Origin: a bacterium
Lineage (GTDB): Bacteria > Bdellovibrionota_B > Oligoflexia > Silvanigrellales > Silvanigrellaceae
Reading direction: 5' to 3'
Assembly (NCBI GenBank): GCA_009918675.1
Contig: RGDM01000012.1
Coordinates: 17,481 to 81,480, forward strand
Length of the DNA: 64,000 nucleotides
Both the position numbers and the translations under genes were made by a program. Under the pieces are notes generated by a model that was given only the letters and a program-made list of their open reading frames with translations, ran no database searches and had not been told where the DNA came from. Shown piece by piece: positions 25,575 to 34,317 of this stretch (the stretch's first letter is position 1; the number at the start of each line of letters is the position of its first letter).

Positions 25575-25763
25575 GCATGACTCCGACCACAATCTGAAGG
25601 CTCTAAGTTGTCATGTTCCATGCCAAGGCTCAACCTACTGATTTCAAAGTTCACAAAATTTTCGGACGTCAAAAGGGCGGCTGACGGGAGTCCACAACTT
25701 CAGTTTGAAAGGCTACGCTTTCCGTATCGCAGGTTTTTTTCCATCGGCAGGAGATTGGTTCTC

Positions 25764-26210
25764 ATGACGAATTCAATATTCAAAAAGCATGCCCGTAGCA
25801 CAGCTCTCTGCCTGGGAATGTTGCTTTGCAGTTCGGCGTTCGCTTTTTATGGACTCGATATCAATGATCTCCCCCGCGATGGAGATGTCACAATTCCAGG
25901 CGACTATCCGATCATGGTGCGCAAAAAGGGGACGGTTCAACTCAGTGGTTTGAACGACAGCCTGACTTTGAATCTTGTCAACCCAAATCCGCAGGCTGCG
26001 ATTGTGCAAATTGCAGCATCATCGGAAAAGAAAACCCGGACTCTGAGAGTTATGGCAGGTGTACCAACACTTTATAACGCAAAGACAAGCAAAGAAGTCA
26101 CCCTCCGGGTGACAGATGGAGATGTCACCATCACCAGTATTCATCCATTGAAGGTGCAGCATCCAGGCCGCATGCAAGCGCCCGGGCAGCTACCAGCAAT
26201 CCAGAAGTAA
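25764..26210 (+). CDS. Small secreted protein (148 aa), unknown function
   Basis: A clear signal peptide (Lys/Arg-rich start, hydrophobic core, Ser-Ser-Ala-Phe-Ala cleavage site) is followed by a beta-rich domain of about 120 residues with repeated Val-Thr-Ile and Val-Gln-Leu strands. The ATG at 25764 has AGGAG ten bases upstream; the open frame upstream is not protein-like. It is divergent from tonB and ends at a strong terminator. No family recognised. Confidence 0.75.
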   Translation: MTNSIFKKHARSTALCLGMLLCSSAFAFYGLDINDLPRDGDVTIPGDYPIMVRKKGTVQLSGLNDSLTLNLVNPNPQAAIVQIAASSEKKTRTLRVMAGVPTLYNAKTSKEVTLRVTDGDVTITSIHPLKVQHPGRMQAPGQLPAIQK

Positions 26211-26240
26211 AAGACCGAGACAAAAATCTCGAGACGGTTC

Positions 26241-26281
26241 AGCGGACAACTCTCTTACGCAAGATGGGTTGTCCGCTTTTT
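26241..26281 (+). terminator. Intrinsic terminator after the small secreted protein gene
   Basis: AGCGGACAAC (26241-26250) and GTTGTCCGCT (26268-26277) form a perfect 10-base-pair stem with a 17-base loop, followed by TTTT. It lies in the convergent gap and overlaps the last codons of nagZ on the other strand. Confidence 0.9.
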
Positions 26282-27379
26282 CAGGAGCGCAACAATCCGC
26301 TCGGCTTTTGCTTGCCACTCTTCCTGATTCCGCTTTTCATCGACGTGTCTCATAACAGCATTCAGAACTGTTTCTTCGCGGACAATCGACTGACAACTCA
26401 AAAGAATATCGCAGCCGGCCTCAAGAGCATCGCATGAGGCTTTTGCAAGAAAAGAATCGTCAGACACATCATGCGAGTTCTGCCCATCATCAACAATTGC
26501 AGCCGTCACTTTTTTACTTACGCCGTAGTGATCGGAGATCGCATTCATGCGCAGGTCGTCGGAAAGAATTAACCCATTGAAACCCAATTCGGCGCGCAAA
26601 ATATCATTCAATATATGTCGACTCAAAGTTGCAGGAAGCGCTGGTTCAAGAGCCGTACAGACAACATGAGCGGTCATGATCATCGGAATTTTTGTGTCAC
26701 GGATGAGCGAAAGAAACGGCAACCATTCGCGGCTTGAAAGAGTCGCCTTGTCGACGTCGGTTGTTGCAAATCCTTTGTGAGAATCTGTTGCCGTATGGCC
26801 ATGGCCTGGAAAATGTTTAGCACAACTCAACAAACCAGCCGAAGAGATTTCCTGTGCAACAACATTTGCACACCGCGCAACAACAGCAGCCTCGGAAGAG
26901 AACGCGCGATCAGCAATAGCTGGGTTGTCTTGTCGAGTTAAGATATCGGCCACGGGTGCAAGAAGACAATCGATACCAGAAGCCCGCGCACAAGCAGCTT
27001 GCATCATCACCTGCGAACGAAGCGCATCTTCCCTTTCCTCAGAAGCAAAAGAAGCCGCTGGCTCGTTGCGCGGAAACGGCGGTGGCAAACGATACACACG
27101 CCCACCCTCTTCATCGATCGCAACAACTGCCCCATGAGGCTGATGCGACGCGCGAGTGAGTTCGTGAATCTCTGCACACAGCATGCGGGTTTGTGCGAGC
27201 GATTTAAGGCTGCGCCGAAAGAGAACAACACCGCTGGGCTTAAAGGTTGTCAGCAGTTGCTTTTCCTCGCGGGAAATCTCAGGCCCTGCGAGTGACGGCC
27301 AAACAAAAAGTCCGGCCCGCTGCTCGCGTGTCAACCGTTCAAGCACATTCCCGCTCTGTGCGCTGTCTTGCAGAGTCAT
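26255..27379 (-). CDS. nagZ: Family 3 glycoside hydrolase, NagZ-like beta-N-acetylhexosaminidase
   Basis: A 374-residue GH3 enzyme without signal peptide, so cytoplasmic. The family motif Lys-His-Phe-Pro-Gly-His-Gly with Asp-Ser-His is present, carrying the mobile catalytic His/Asp pair, and the nucleophile Asp lies in Leu-Ser-Asp-Asp-Leu. NagZ removes N-acetylglucosamine from cell-wall fragments during peptidoglycan recycling. The ATG at 27379 has AAGGTGA upstream. It is divergent from glpK with only 48 bases between the two starts. Confidence 0.93.
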   Translation of the reverse strand: MTLQDSAQSGNVLERLTREQRAGLFVWPSLAGPEISREEKQLLTTFKPSGVVLFRRSLKSLAQTRMLCAEIHELTRASHQPHGAVVAIDEEGGRVYRLPPPFPRNEPAASFASEEREDALRSQVMMQAACARASGIDCLLAPVADILTRQDNPAIADRAFSSEAAVVARCANVVAQEISSAGLLSCAKHFPGHGHTATDSHKGFATTDVDKATLSSREWLPFLSLIRDTKIPMIMTAHVVCTALEPALPATLSRHILNDILRAELGFNGLILSDDLRMNAISDHYGVSKKVTAAIVDDGQNSHDVSDDSFLAKASCDALEAGCDILLSCQSIVREETVLNAVMRHVDEKRNQEEWQAKAERIVALLKKRTTHLA

Positions 27380-27427
27380 GTCGGTCACCTTATTGTAGAC
27401 ACTCAAACTTCAAGCTTCGAGGGTAAC

Positions 27428-28942
27428 ATGGCTGATTTGATTCTGGCTATCGACCAAGGCACAACCGGATCCAGCGCCGCTTTCTTTGCTGCTGACACAC
27501 TCGAAATGCTGGCCCACCAAAAAGTTGAGTTTGCACAAATATACCCGCAACCAGGATGGGTGGAACACGAGCCTGAAGACATCTGGAAGAGCGTAATCTC
27601 GGCAATTGAAAAAAGCTGGGCTCAGGTTCTTGTGCAAATTCCGCAGGCAAACAAAAACAATATCATTTCAATTGGCGTGACCAACCAGCGTGAAACCTGC
27701 TTAGCGTGGAACCGCAGCACTGGAGAAACAGCAGGCAATGCTTTGGTATGGCAAGATCGTCGCACTGCGGAGCGATGCCTGCAGTTACGCGGAAATTCTT
27801 GGCAAGAAACAATCCGCGAGCGCACAGGGCTTGTCTGTGATCCCTATTTTAGTGGCACAAAAATGGAATGGCTGTTGCACAACCGTCCGCAGGTTGCGCA
27901 ATGGAAAACAAAAGGACAACTTTGCTTGGGTACGGTGGACAGTTACCTTGTTTATCGACTGACGGGCGGACGCTCTTTTGTAACAGACCCCACCAACGCT
28001 TCGCGAACAATGCTTTATAATCTCAAAACGCGCAGCTGGGACCCGGAGCTTCTTGCTCTCTTCGGAGTTTCTCCCGCGTCGCTCCCAGAGATTCGCCCGA
28101 GCTGCAGCTTGTTTGGAGAGAGCTCAGGACTCTCGTTTCTGCCCGACGGTCTTCCTATCTCGGGCATTTTGGGAGACCAACAAGCGGCGCTCTTTGGACA
28201 GGGCTGCCTGCGCCCAGGCGAAGCTAAAATCACCTACGGAACCGGCGCATTTTTATTAATGAACACAGGTGAAAAAGCGATTCCAAGCAAAAGCGGTCTT
28301 CTCACCACTGTTGCCTTTGGTCATCCCGACGGCAAGGTGAGTTTTGCTCTTGAAGGCGCAGCGTTTATTGCAGGTGCTGCTGTCCAATTCTTGCGCGATC
28401 AATTTGCCTGGATCTCCTCTGCTGCAGAAATTGAATCGCTCGCAAAACAAGACCCTCGCGATCCAAATGTTCTGTTTGTTCCAGCACTGGCTGGCCTTGG
28501 GGCTCCCTATTGGAATCCTCATGCAAAAGGTGCCTTATTTGGATTATCTCGCGGAACGAGTCGATCACAGATCTCGCGCGCGGTTCTGGAAAGTATTGCA
28601 TTGCAAAATGGGCAGCTTCTTGAACTGATGCAAAAAGACTCAGGACAAAAGATTTCCCGTGTTGGCGTGGATGGAGGTGCTGCGCAAAACAACTTCCTTA
28701 TGCAATTCCAGGCTGACATCCTGCAGACTGTTCTTGCACGACCAAAGAATTTTGAAACCACTGCGCGCGGCGCCGCTGCTGCGGCACGGGTTGGAATTCA
28801 ACCCAGCGCTCTTGCAGCACTCCCTCTTCCTGCGCCTGACAAGACATTTTCACCGCTCATGCCGCTTGATGAATCGCAAAAAATAAACAGCCGCTGGCAG
28901 GCAGCGGCTGAATGCGTCAATTCATTTCATAAGGAACACTGA
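27428..28942 (+). CDS. glpK: Glycerol kinase
   Basis: The 504-residue protein starts with Ile-Asp-Gln-Gly-Thr-Thr-Gly-Ser, the phosphate-binding loop of FGGY kinases, and contains Thr-Asn-Gln-Arg-Glu-Thr, Gly-Asp-Gln-Gln-Ala-Ala and Gly-Ala-Pro-Tyr-Trp, all typical of GlpK. It phosphorylates glycerol to glycerol-3-phosphate. GAGGG precedes the ATG at 27428. No glpF or glpD is adjacent. Confidence 0.96.
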   Translation: MADLILAIDQGTTGSSAAFFAADTLEMLAHQKVEFAQIYPQPGWVEHEPEDIWKSVISAIEKSWAQVLVQIPQANKNNIISIGVTNQRETCLAWNRSTGETAGNALVWQDRRTAERCLQLRGNSWQETIRERTGLVCDPYFSGTKMEWLLHNRPQVAQWKTKGQLCLGTVDSYLVYRLTGGRSFVTDPTNASRTMLYNLKTRSWDPELLALFGVSPASLPEIRPSCSLFGESSGLSFLPDGLPISGILGDQQAALFGQGCLRPGEAKITYGTGAFLLMNTGEKAIPSKSGLLTTVAFGHPDGKVSFALEGAAFIAGAAVQFLRDQFAWISSAAEIESLAKQDPRDPNVLFVPALAGLGAPYWNPHAKGALFGLSRGTSRSQISRAVLESIALQNGQLLELMQKDSGQKISRVGVDGGAAQNNFLMQFQADILQTVLARPKNFETTARGAAAAARVGIQPSALAALPLPAPDKTFSPLMPLDESQKINSRWQAAAECVNSFHKEH

Positions 28943-28946
28943 ACGT

Positions 28947-28963
28947 GGGTTGGTTTACAACCC
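28947..28963. terminator. Possible weak hairpin between glpK and khpA
   Basis: GGGTTG and CAACCC form a 6-base-pair stem with a 5-base loop in the convergent gap. There is no T run on either side, so termination here is uncertain. Confidence 0.3.
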
Positions 28964-28972
28964 CATCTCTCA

Positions 28973-29206
28973 CTATTCGTCGATAATCTGAAGAATGTAT
29001 CGTTTGTTGAGCTTTGCAGCACCGCAATTCAAGATCGTGCGGATTGCATCTGCAGTGCGGCCATTCCGGCCAATCACTTTACCCACATCTTCCTTGGCAA
29101 CTCTCAGTTCAATCACGTTTGTTTGTGTGCCAGAGATTTCATTGATCTCAACACGCTCAGAGTTGTCAACCAACGACTTCGCAATGTAATCAATCAGTTC
29201 TTTCAT
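28973..29206 (-). CDS. khpA: KH-domain RNA-binding protein KhpA
   Basis: A 77-residue single KH domain with the RNA-binding loop Ile-Gly-Arg-Asn-Gly-Arg. KhpA usually acts with KhpB as an RNA chaperone affecting cell division and envelope synthesis in bacteria where it has been studied. The ATG at 29206 has AGGAAAC directly upstream. It is separate from the rpsP-rimM-trmD cluster where it often sits. Confidence 0.92.
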   Translation of the reverse strand: MKELIDYIAKSLVDNSERVEINEISGTQTNVIELRVAKEDVGKVIGRNGRTADAIRTILNCGAAKLNKRYILQIIDE

Positions 29207-29410
29207 GTTTCCTGAGCTCTCGTCCATTCAGTGCCACCTCATTTTCTCTCAAACCAGATTGGAGCTTTGTGCAAGGCCCGGACCCAGGCCCTCTGTTCGC
29301 TTTAGAGTAGGTGTTTGCTCAAGTCGTGGCAAGAAAACTTAGGTTGATGGCCCAAAAATAAAGCTCGCCAGGTGAATGCACGTATTTCAGGCATTTATCG
29401 CGCCTGTCAT

Positions 29411-29432
29411 TTTTCCGACTCTTTTCCGACTC
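29411..29432. repeat. Tandem 11-base direct repeat upstream of the siroheme-domain gene
   Basis: TTTTCCGACTC occurs twice back to back, one helical turn apart, 59 bases before the GTG start at 29491. The surrounding 284-base gap (29207-29490) holds no gene that I can support. Confidence 0.85.
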
Positions 29433-29490
29433 AATCCCTTTTGAACATGGGCGATACGCAGAGTGACGTACAACCCGCAAGGAGTCGACC

Positions 29491-31143
29491 GTGGGCGAGC
29501 AGTTTGCATTGAAGAACAACCAGATTTTTGTTCTCGCGGAAGCCGCTGGAGGCGTTTACAACAGCGATCAACTGCGGGTTCTTTGCGAAGTCGCCGATAA
29601 CGAATCGGCCTTCCTCAAGATCACCGAAGATCAGCGTATTGGTTTTATGGTTGACCCAAGCAGACTTGCAGACGTGCAATCGCAGGTCCGCAAAAGTGGC
29701 CTGCTGCTGCGTTCCTACAAATCTGCTGGAGTTCCCTCGCCACGCGCGTGTTTGGGCGAGTTGTGCACCTTTGCACACCAACCATCGCTTGGAGATGCAC
29801 TTGAATTAACCACTCATCTCCTCAAGTCCTTTCCAGTGCCAAAACGTTTCTCAAGCATCGGAGTCAATGGTTGCCAACGCGCATGCCTTGGCAGCTCAAC
29901 GGAAGATATCCACGTTGTTGGGGAAGAAAGTGGTTACAAAATCTCGATTGGCGGCAAGGGTGCAGATATTCCGCAACAGGCACAGCTGATTCTTGAAAAT
30001 GTCACTCGTGCCGATTTACCAATCGTTATCGAAAAAATCCTTGCTGTCTTCTATCAAGAAAGCCAGGAATTCGAACGCATCTATGACGTTATCGATAGAA
30101 TTGGATTAACTCCGTTTTTCAACGCACTGCCCGAGCATTTGATTCCAGTTCACAACGAACCCGACAGTGCTTCCTTTGAAGCAACTGATCCAGCGACAGA
30201 GAGCGCAACAACCGACGAACTGACTCTCCCTGAAGCAGCAAATGCCGATGACACAGGGCTTGTTCAAGTCGACACCACCGATGCCCTGCTCGACGATTTG
30301 TTGGAAAGCAGTTCAGCAGAATTGGGCAGCGATGCTTTGGCACAAACCGCAGCCAGCTCCGACGTGATCCCCACCCTGGATGAACAAGAACCCTTGGTGG
30401 ATATCTCTGCAGACGACATAAGCCCTGAGGTTGAGGCCAGCGAAGCTAGCCTTCTCGAAGAAGCTGAACTCGAGGATGCGACAAGTGACGATGTAGAACG
30501 CGTTCGCGACGCAATTCGCACAGAACTGTCGATGAGCGAAGAGAGCAATATCAGGGCGGTTGGCAATCACACTGCTGATCTTCTCGACGAAATCCCCGAC
30601 GACTCAAGCTTTGACGCACTTTCATCAAGCGATGAAGGCTCTGCAATCAACGATCCTTCGCTTGCGACCGACATCGAGAGCGATTCAGACACGCAAGTCA
30701 GTGCTGAATTCGACACGGACGACCTTGCACTCGAAGCCTCGTATGATTCACAAAATGAAGAAGAAGCAGCCGCTGAATTTGAACAGCAACGGCCAAAACA
30801 AAACAAACGAATGAATCTTGGCAAACCTGACTCGGGGAGTCGCGATCCCAAGCACAAAACTGAACGCCAAGCGAAAACATCGCGCCAGAAGGACGAGTTG
30901 GCACTTCCCGTCACTGGGCGACTCGCCATCCGCTTTCTTGGCGAACAGCTTGCAGTTGAGTTGCCTTCAGGAATGTGTTTCGAACTTCCATTCGATGCAG
31001 TTCCACAAGGAGCTGAGTTCTCGATGGTGCTTCCCGATGGAGAACTCCGTCTCGAACGCGACGGAGATATGCTTGCCGTGAGCCTGGGGCTATTAAATAT
31101 GCGCCTGCCTATTCCTCACATGGAGCAAAAGCAGGTTGCCTGA
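29491..31143 (+). CDS. Nitrite/sulfite-reductase-like half repeat fused to a long acidic linker and a C-terminal beta domain
   Basis: The first 210 residues look like one siroheme/4Fe-4S repeat of the nitrite and sulfite reductase family: Gly-Gly-Val-Tyr followed by a ferredoxin-like half domain, Ala-Cys-Leu-Gly-Glu-Leu-Cys, then Asn-Gly-Cys-Gln-Arg-Ala-Cys-Leu-Gly, giving four Cys in C-x4-C ... C-x3-C order. Full enzymes have two such repeats. Residues 215-460 are a low-complexity Asp/Glu/Ser/Ala-rich stretch, then a basic patch, and residues 465-540 form a compact beta-rich domain. The GTG start has AAGGAG six bases upstream. It stands alone, with MscS convergent. Redox or siroheme binding is inferred; the tail function is unknown. 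Confidence 0.75.
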   Translation: MGEQFALKNNQIFVLAEAAGGVYNSDQLRVLCEVADNESAFLKITEDQRIGFMVDPSRLADVQSQVRKSGLLLRSYKSAGVPSPRACLGELCTFAHQPSLGDALELTTHLLKSFPVPKRFSSIGVNGCQRACLGSSTEDIHVVGEESGYKISIGGKGADIPQQAQLILENVTRADLPIVIEKILAVFYQESQEFERIYDVIDRIGLTPFFNALPEHLIPVHNEPDSASFEATDPATESATTDELTLPEAANADDTGLVQVDTTDALLDDLLESSSAELGSDALAQTAASSDVIPTLDEQEPLVDISADDISPEVEASEASLLEEAELEDATSDDVERVRDAIRTELSMSEESNIRAVGNHTADLLDEIPDDSSFDALSSSDEGSAINDPSLATDIESDSDTQVSAEFDTDDLALEASYDSQNEEEAAAEFEQQRPKQNKRMNLGKPDSGSRDPKHKTERQAKTSRQKDELALPVTGRLAIRFLGEQLAVELPSGMCFELPFDAVPQGAEFSMVLPDGELRLERDGDMLAVSLGLLNMRLPIPHMEQKQVA

Positions 31144-31173
31144 GCCGAGAAAGAGATTTGTCTGTCCACTTTC

Positions 31174-32316
31174 TCAAACACTGTTTGGCAACTGAATGTC
31201 AGCGACAAGAAACTCGTCCAAAATTCGTTTGTTTAATTCACGTTCAATAAACCATTGTTGGCCAGGCCGGGTTGTGACTTTGCCACGCAAGACCACAGTT
31301 GAATTTTTTATGAGCTCAACCCCCATAAATTCGGGTTGAGCCAGAACATCGTGAGAGAAATCACGCGCAATGCGCGCCAGCTGTGCGGCGACAATTGAAC
31401 GCGCCGTGTCGACCTGCCGTCCATAAAGAACAGAAACACGGAAGTCGACCTGAGAAAACCCACTGGTCGAGTTCTCAATGCGTTTGATTTCACCGTTAGG
31501 AATGATCAACAATGCGCCATCAGGCAATCGAATTTTGGTTGAGCGCAAGGTGAGGTTTTCCACGCTTCCCGTGCGCCCTTCAATACTAATCACATCGCCA
31601 ACTGCGAATTGATCTTCAAGCAAAATAAAAAAACCGGCGACGACATCACGCACCAAAGACTGAGCACCAAAACCAATGGCAACCGAGGCGACACCTGCTG
31701 TTGCGAGGAGAGGTGCCACGCTCACGCCAAGCATTTGCAAACTCATCAGCAAGCAGACAGTAAACACCCCAACATTGATAACGTAACTTGACGTTGTGAG
31801 AAGTGTTTCACTGCGGGCTTTAAGACGTGGGTTATCGGCATGATGGCGGGCTGCAATGCCACCATTTAAAAGCCCGCGCATTGCTCCATGAAAAAAACGC
31901 GCCACCCAAACGCCTGCAACTGCAACGACCACAATTCGAAGAAGAATGTCTGCGCCTTGCTTAATCCAGAAGCTCAGGCGCTGGAGATCGTCGGACATAC
32001 GCTCTGTGAAGGAGCCATCGCGGTGATGTGCAAAGCGTCCGGCAATTTCCACAAGTCCGTAGGAAACCATATTTAACACGCCCAAGCCGACGAGAGTCCA
32101 GGCCAAGGATTGTATGGAACGCTTGATAGCTTCGCCATAACGGAGCCAAAATGGCTCAGGAATGCGCTCGGCACCTTCAGCCTCGAGCTGATTATGCTCA
32201 CGACGTGCCAGTGAAATTTGTCTATCAACAACAGCTCGTAAAAATACAGAAACAACCAGCGCAAGGATACCAAGGGCGATTAAGGTTAAAAAAGGAACTG
32301 CTGCTACATCCAACAC
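31174..32316 (-). CDS. MscS-family mechanosensitive channel
   Basis: A 380-residue protein with several N-terminal membrane segments and the conserved pore helix and beta domain: Ile-Gly-Phe-Gly-Ala-Gln-Ser-Leu-Val-Arg-Asp and Phe-Ala-Val-Gly-Asp-Val-Ile. It opens under membrane tension to release solutes in osmotic downshock. The start is not an ATG: I favour the GTG at 32316, which has GAGG six bases upstream, over the TTG at 32328. It follows the DedA gene by 42 bases. Confidence 0.92.
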   Translation of the reverse strand: MLDVAAVPFLTLIALGILALVVSVFLRAVVDRQISLARREHNQLEAEGAERIPEPFWLRYGEAIKRSIQSLAWTLVGLGVLNMVSYGLVEIAGRFAHHRDGSFTERMSDDLQRLSFWIKQGADILLRIVVVAVAGVWVARFFHGAMRGLLNGGIAARHHADNPRLKARSETLLTTSSYVINVGVFTVCLLMSLQMLGVSVAPLLATAGVASVAIGFGAQSLVRDVVAGFFILLEDQFAVGDVISIEGRTGSVENLTLRSTKIRLPDGALLIIPNGEIKRIENSTSGFSQVDFRVSVLYGRQVDTARSIVAAQLARIARDFSHDVLAQPEFMGVELIKNSTVVLRGKVTTRPGQQWFIERELNKRILDEFLVADIQLPNSV

Positions 32317-32358
32317 AGCCAACCTCAATTCGAAAAAAAAGTTTGAGCAAATGCAAGT

Positions 32359-33030
32359 TTAGGGTGCCGAGGTTTCCTCTTTAGCCTCGACTCGCGCTTG
32401 ACCGCGCATCGCCTTGAGCCACTTCAATGCAATTGGTAAGACAGACAAAATGACTATCGCGACAACGATGACGTGAATGTAGTCTTTGATGCCTGGAACC
32501 GTTTGACCAAGCAAATAGCCGGCAAAAAGCAATGACCAGATCCACAAAAATCCGCCCGCAATATTGAATGTAGCAAACTCTTTGTAGGGCATGCCGGCGA
32601 TTCCGGCGACCGTCGGAGCAAAGGTTCGAACAACTGGTATAAAACGTGCAAGAACAATTGTTTTTCCACCATGTTTCTCATAGAATTCGCGAGTTTGTTC
32701 GAGGTGCTTTCTCTTAAACAACAGAGAATCGCGGCGGTTGTAAAGCGCTGGCCCAAGCCGACGCCCAATCCAATAACCCGTCGCATCTCCAAGAATGGCA
32801 CTGGCTGTGAGAGCCCAAGCCAATGGCCAGATATCTAAATGCCCACCCGCTGCATACAAACCTGCAGAGAAAAGCAAGGAGTCGCCTGGCAGAAAAAAAC
32901 CAAGCAGCAGGCCCGTTTCAGCGAAAATAATCAACGTCAACCCGATCAATCCAGCGCTCGCAATCAGCGTTTCTGGTTGTTGAAGGTAAGTGACAAGGGT
33001 CTGCAAAACAGAATTCAAATCAACGCTCAT
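32359..33030 (-). CDS. DedA-family inner-membrane protein
   Basis: A 223-residue membrane protein with Phe-Leu-Pro-Gly-Asp-Ser-Leu-Leu and Arg-Phe-Ile-Pro-Val-Val-Arg-Thr-Phe-Ala-Pro, both hallmark segments of the DedA/SNARE-associated family. Members flip or transport lipid carriers such as undecaprenyl phosphate. GGAGG nine bases upstream of the ATG at 33030 supports the start. It lies between an outer-membrane protein gene (45-base gap) and mscS. Confidence 0.92.
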   Translation of the reverse strand: MSVDLNSVLQTLVTYLQQPETLIASAGLIGLTLIIFAETGLLLGFFLPGDSLLFSAGLYAAGGHLDIWPLAWALTASAILGDATGYWIGRRLGPALYNRRDSLLFKRKHLEQTREFYEKHGGKTIVLARFIPVVRTFAPTVAGIAGMPYKEFATFNIAGGFLWIWSLLFAGYLLGQTVPGIKDYIHVIVVAIVILSVLPIALKWLKAMRGQARVEAKEETSAP

Positions 33031-33075
33031 CTGAAATAGCCTCCACCTGCGGAGCACTCTAGCGAGCGAATTCTT

Positions 33076-34317
33076 TCAGAGCAAGAACGCCACGCTCAAT
33101 CCAACCGTGTTGTAGGCCTCAGAAACTGGCCCCTGCGACTGCCCATCGGGGAAAAAAGCTTGTCCAGAAAACGATTCAACTGATATATCCACACCCAATT
33201 GCACCTTTTTCAGCACATAGGCCACACTCGCATCGAGCAAAAAAACAGTCGGAGATTGAACCTGCGCGTTGACCCGCTGAGAATTCGCCGCCGCATTTTG
33301 CACGCGATTGTCGATCTGAAAATTTGGGTTCAACACAGTGCCGGCATTCACTCGCGACCTGAAGGTATTTGAAGGATGAAACTGGAATCCACCCAAGGCA
33401 TAAACTCCGCTCAGTCCTAAATCACGCAACGGAGAGATCTCCAATGGCGAGGAATCGCCGTCCGGATTCGTTACAATCCGCGCGATGGTGCTTGCAAAAT
33501 GGTTGCTATAAAACCCACTTCGTGCATCTAAGAAAAGCCGCTCTTTCCAGACTGGCACACGAACCACAGCCCCGCCTCGCGCCGCCGTTCGCCGAACAGC
33601 AAGATCCAAATCAAGCTCTTGTCCTGAGTTTGGTGAAGGCATGCTCACACGGACATCAGAAATTGAACTCACATAACGAAACAAACCTTCGACACCAAGT
33701 CCCGCAGCAAATCCGCTTTTACCCGAGAATGCGAACGGATAAACTTCCCCCGCAGCATTAAATGAAGTCAGCACCAATTGATAATTTTCGGAGACAGCTA
33801 CTCTCGAATTGCCTTTTAGGTTTGAGAATGAAAAGCCAGGCCCAACCCCAACAACGAGCCGCACGAGCGGAGGAGGGCCGGATCGAATTCTCTTTTGCCG
33901 GGCAAGTCGCTGAACTGCTTCCGAAGGACCCCCAGAGGATGCCGCACTTCCCTGCGCCAGTGGTGCATTATTGCTCACGAATGCTGCGAGAAACTTACGA
34001 CAATCACCGCGTGCATTCAACACCTGCGCCGTGATGCGGGTTGGAGTCACCTTCAGGACGCGCACCTGACCGATTGAGGCCTCTTGCCCACCTGGTCGAC
34101 GACTCACCTGCAGAACATCGCCTTCCGAGACATTGAGTTCGCCCCGAATCAAGACTTTGCATTTTGCTTCTCGGATGATTTGTCCGGTGAGTCCAGCTGC
34201 AGACTCGACCTGCGCAAGCACCAAGGCGGGAAAAGAAAACGCCGCCAGCGCAAGTATTCTCACGATTGCTGATTCAATCTGCTGCTCAGCTGTGTTCACA
34301 CAGAAGGGAATTTTCAC
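33076..34317 (-). CDS. Outer-membrane protein with FlgT-like N-terminal domain (413 aa)
   Basis: A signal peptide ends near Val-Leu-Ala-Gln. Residues 50-115 form a small beta domain (Val-Ser-Glu-Gly-Asp-Val-Leu then Ile-Gly-Gln-Val-Arg-Val-Leu-Lys-Val) like the C-terminal domain of FlgT/CsgG-associated proteins. The rest alternates in strands and ends Leu-Ser-Val-Ala-Phe-Leu-Leu, an outer-membrane barrel. The GTG start overlaps the upstream stop (GTGA) and has AGGTG upstream. It is co-transcribed with the next upstream gene. Function unknown. Confidence 0.72.
   Translation of the reverse strand: MKIPFCVNTAEQQIESAIVRILALAAFSFPALVLAQVESAAGLTGQIIREAKCKVLIRGELNVSEGDVLQVSRRPGGQEASIGQVRVLKVTPTRITAQVLNARGDCRKFLAAFVSNNAPLAQGSAASSGGPSEAVQRLARQKRIRSGPPPLVRLVVGVGPGFSFSNLKGNSRVAVSENYQLVLTSFNAAGEVYPFAFSGKSGFAAGLGVEGLFRYVSSISDVRVSMPSPNSGQELDLDLAVRRTAARGGAVVRVPVWKERLFLDARSGFYSNHFASTIARIVTNPDGDSSPLEISPLRDLGLSGVYALGGFQFHPSNTFRSRVNAGTVLNPNFQIDNRVQNAAANSQRVNAQVQSPTVFLLDASVAYVLKKVQLGVDISVESFSGQAFFPDGQSQGPVSEAYNTVGLSVAFLL

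Noticed and set aside
27380..27427. A nagZ promoter with TACAAT in the 48-base gap to glpK
   Set aside because: The -10 would sit about 15 bases before the ATG and overlap the ribosome binding site region, and the -35 match is poor.
31147..31187. Short hairpins between the siroheme-like gene and mscS as a terminator
   Set aside because: Stems of 5-7 base pairs with no T run; too weak to call.
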